Source of the DNA: JBDSLU01 sp039916225
Lineage (GTDB): Bacteria > Acidobacteriota > Vicinamibacteria > Vicinamibacterales > Vicinamibacteraceae
Direction of reading: 5' to 3'
Assembly: GCA_039916225.1 (NCBI GenBank)
Contig: JBDSLU010000412.1
Coordinates: 1-23,965, forward strand
DNA: 23,965 nucleotides
Positions 22,515-23,965 of the stretch are shown piece after piece (position 1 is the first letter of the stretch; every line of letters begins with the position of its first letter). The notes beneath the pieces are model-generated. The model had not been told where the DNA came from. It ran no database searches and saw nothing but the letters and a program-made list of their open reading frames with translations. The position numbers and the translations under genes are program-made.

Positions 22515-22652
22515 GTCTCCGCTGGTGCAAGTTCCGGGGCCGCGCCGCGTCGGCCCGCTGACCGGCCGAATCCATGTCGGCGTGCCAGCGACGACGAGAT
22601 TTCTGCGGCGTGACAGCACGCGCCGCGGTGCAGCGACTGCCGCGCCGGTAGC

Positions 22653-22681
22653 TTCCGGGCTGCGCCGAGCGGCTATACAAT
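22653..22681 (+). promoter_or_regulatory. Candidate promoter of nucleoside hydrolase gene
   Basis: TACAAT (22676-22681; five of six matches to the -10, identical to that of the secA candidate) follows TTCCGG (22653-22658) after 17 bases. The -35 is poor. Transcription would begin near 22688, about 72 bases before the start codon, in the 245-base gap divergent from comM. Confidence 0.35.
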
Positions 22682-22759
22682 TCCGCCGTTCACGCCGAGC
22701 TCGACGTTTCCGCATACCGGCGGCGTCGCCGACTCACCTTTGCACACTGGTGGAGATCT

Positions 22760-23743
22760 ATGAGACATCGCTGGCCGATTTCCGGACGACGTTCGTGGAT
22801 GGTCGCGGCGCGCGGCGTCGCCAGCGCGTGCGTCCTGACGCTCCTCACCGCTGCCGGCCTGGCGGCCCAGCCGATGCCGGTGCTGTTCGACACCGACATC
22901 GGCACCGACATCGACGACGCCTACGCGCTCGCGCTGATCCTCCGCAGCCCTGAGCTGCAGCTGCTCGGCGTGACGACCGTGTCCGGCGACGCCGTGGCCC
23001 GCGCGCGACTGGCCGCCAAGCTGCTCGCTGTCGAGGGCGGCGCCGCGGCGCGGATCCCCGTCTACGCCGGTACGTCGACCGCGACGCAGTACCTCAAGCA
23101 GACCGAGTGGGCCACCGGGTTCACCTCGCCGGCGCTGCACACCGAAGGCGGCGTCGCCTTCCTGCGGTCGCAGATCGAAGCCCGGCCGGGGCAGCTGACG
23201 ATCGTCGCGGTCGGCGAGCTGACCAACATCGCCGCGCTGCTCACGTCGTCGCCGGGCATCGCCGGCAAGATCAAGCGCATCGCCTTGATGGGTGGGGCAG
23301 TGCGGCGGGGCGGTCAGCCAGGCTCGCCGCCGCAGCCCGAATGGAACATCAAGTCGAATGCGGCCGCGGCAAAGACGGTGTTCGAGTCAGGGGTGCCGCT
23401 GCTCGTCGGCCCGCTCGACGCGACGGCCGACCTGAAGCTGACGCCGGAGCATCGCGTCCGCCTGTTCACGCGCGGCACGCCGCTGACCGACGCCCTGGCG
23501 GCCCTCGACTATCTCTGGATGCAGACCAACACGTGGAAGGGCGCCACGCCGATCCTGTTCGACCTGTTGCCGATCGCGGCACTCTACGCGCCGGACATCG
23601 CCCGCTTCGAGTCGCTGCACGTGGTGATCGAAGCGGACGGCCTGACGCGCGAGGTCAAGGGCCGGCCGGCGAACGCACAGGTCGCCGTCGCCTCGGATCC
23701 GGTGAAGGTTGTCGACTACATGACCGCGCGTCTGGCGCGCTGA
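22760..23743 (+). CDS. Secreted inosine-uridine-type nucleoside hydrolase
   Basis: A 327-residue nucleoside N-ribohydrolase with a signal peptide (about 1-37; basic start, core ACVLTLLTAAGLAAQ), so it probably acts in the periplasm, releasing bases from nucleosides for salvage. The calcium/ribose site DTDIGTDIDDA (44-54) supplies the Asp cluster. VYAGTS, ALMGGA (175-180) and PEWNI (193-197, Asn196 as ribose ligand) follow family order. The C-terminal site that usually reads His-Asp (HDxxA) appears to be Phe267-Asp268 in ILFDLLPIA, and the usual DPEAA after WNI is NAAAA. Specificity may therefore differ from the Crithidia-type enzymes. Shine-Dalgarno GGAG (22752-22755) precedes the ATG. It is a single-gene unit, divergent from comM. 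Confidence 0.9.
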   Translation: MRHRWPISGRRSWMVAARGVASACVLTLLTAAGLAAQPMPVLFDTDIGTDIDDAYALALILRSPELQLLGVTTVSGDAVARARLAAKLLAVEGGAAARIPVYAGTSTATQYLKQTEWATGFTSPALHTEGGVAFLRSQIEARPGQLTIVAVGELTNIAALLTSSPGIAGKIKRIALMGGAVRRGGQPGSPPQPEWNIKSNAAAAKTVFESGVPLLVGPLDATADLKLTPEHRVRLFTRGTPLTDALAALDYLWMQTNTWKGATPILFDLLPIAALYAPDIARFESLHVVIEADGLTREVKGRPANAQVAVASDPVKVVDYMTARLAR

Positions 23744-23757
23744 CGGCGCGCAACGAC

Positions 23758-23858
23758 CAACTCCCAACTTCCATCTCCCAAGGAACTCCCATCGCCCAAC
23801 CGCCAAGCCGACTGGCTCGAGGCAAGGTTGGGCGTTGGAGATTGGTGGTTGGGAGTTG
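23758..23858. repeat. Imperfect nested inverted repeat with CTCCCAA/TTGGGAG units
   Basis: Just after the nucleoside hydrolase, CAACTCCCAAC (23758-23768) mirrors GTTGGGAGTTG (23848-23858), CGCCCAACC (23793-23801) mirrors GGTTGGGCG (23826-23834), and AGCC/GGCT (23806-23809 with 23814-23817) closes the centre. The left arm also has several degenerate CTCCCA units. The right arm is rich in GG/GGG tracts and could form a two-layer G-quadruplex. Base composition is less GC-rich than nearby genes. No coding potential. Confidence 0.7.
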
Positions 23859-23866
23859 ACGCTGGG

Positions 23867-23914
23867 CGTCGAACTCCCGGCGCGCCTATTGGTTGGCGCG
23901 CGCGGAGTTCGACG
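23867..23914. terminator. Strong hairpin over the LysM gene stop, possible bidirectional terminator
   Basis: Two 20-base arms (23867-23886 and 23895-23914) match at 18 positions: 11 bp starting CGTCGAACTCC, a 2-base mismatch, then 7 bp GCGCGCC, around the loop TATTGGTT. It covers the TAG of the minus-strand LysM gene and sits between convergent genes. No T tract follows on either strand. Confidence 0.55.
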
Positions 23915-23965
23915 GCCGATGAATCGTGAGGCGATCGCCGGCGGCGATGCGGTTGCCGCGGAGAC
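23886..23965 (-). CDS. LysM-domain protein, C-terminal fragment (runs off window)
   Basis: The minus strand is open from the window edge to a TAG at 23888-23886, giving 25 residues: LRGNRIAAGDRLTI followed by HRPSNSARANQ. The GNRIAAGDRLTI pattern is the typical end of a LysM peptidoglycan-binding repeat (N-x-I-x-x-G-x-x-L-x-I). The full gene may encode a wall hydrolase such as a MltD-like lytic transglycosylase, but only the tail is visible, so no wider function is claimed. Confidence 0.6.
   Translation of the reverse strand, partial: LRGNRIAAGDRLTIHRPSNSARANQ

Overview
This 24 kb window is a chromosomal, high-GC (about two-thirds G+C by eye), densely coding bacterial segment made almost entirely of housekeeping genes. 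The overall style points to Acidobacteriota, perhaps the Vicinamibacteria branch. The signs are a type A RNase P RNA, a single-chain GcvP, a SecA with a long insert and a SEC-C tail, a NtrC-like ATPase with an RTATGV loop, a GspH/FimT-type pseudopilin beside ComEA, and a periplasmic sulfatase. That placement is inference from protein style; no marker in the window proves it. I see no rRNA, tRNA, CRISPR array, transposase or integrase.

Layout, left to right. (1) 1-500: the RNase P RNA gene rnpB with a plausible sigma70 promoter. (2) 563-2166: a GalE/WbpP-like sugar-nucleotide epimerase on + converging on a lone phage-style GH19 chitinase/endolysin on -. (3) 2167-2655: a 489-bp non-coding stretch holding two copies of a 10-bp palindrome flanking a hairpin. 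(4) 2656-5607: comEA, a pseudopilin, a PilZ protein and an enhancer-binding-protein-like ATPase whose sigma54-contact loop is degenerate; this looks like a small type IV pilus/competence/surface module. (5) 5773-10194: the glycine cleavage operon gcvT-gcvH-gcvP, followed by a SnoaL-like protein. (6) 10735-15125: a class IV aminotransferase on -, divergent from a + operon of nnr (NAD(P)HX repair), tsaE (t6A tRNA modification) and a secreted sulfatase. (7) 15174-22514: a minus-strand run, in transcription order comM, an M23 peptidase, secA and guaB. (8) 22760-23743: a secreted nucleoside hydrolase on +, then two structured inverted repeats and the last 25 codons of a minus-strand LysM protein that runs off the window.

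Functionally the genes cover one-carbon/glycine catabolism (Gcv), purine metabolism (GuaB, nucleoside hydrolase), protein export (SecA), wall maintenance (M23, LysM, GH19), DNA uptake (ComEA, ComM), tRNA processing and modification (rnpB, TsaE) and metabolite repair (Nnr). I did not find a convincing new multi-gene system. The most interesting points are small: the altered GAFTGA loop in the ATPase, a GGC instead of GGU in the RNase P RNA CCA-binding loop, an orphan phage-like GH19 gene beside paired palindromes, a nucleoside hydrolase with a changed active-site pair, and structured intergenic repeats at 11.6 kb and 23.8 kb.
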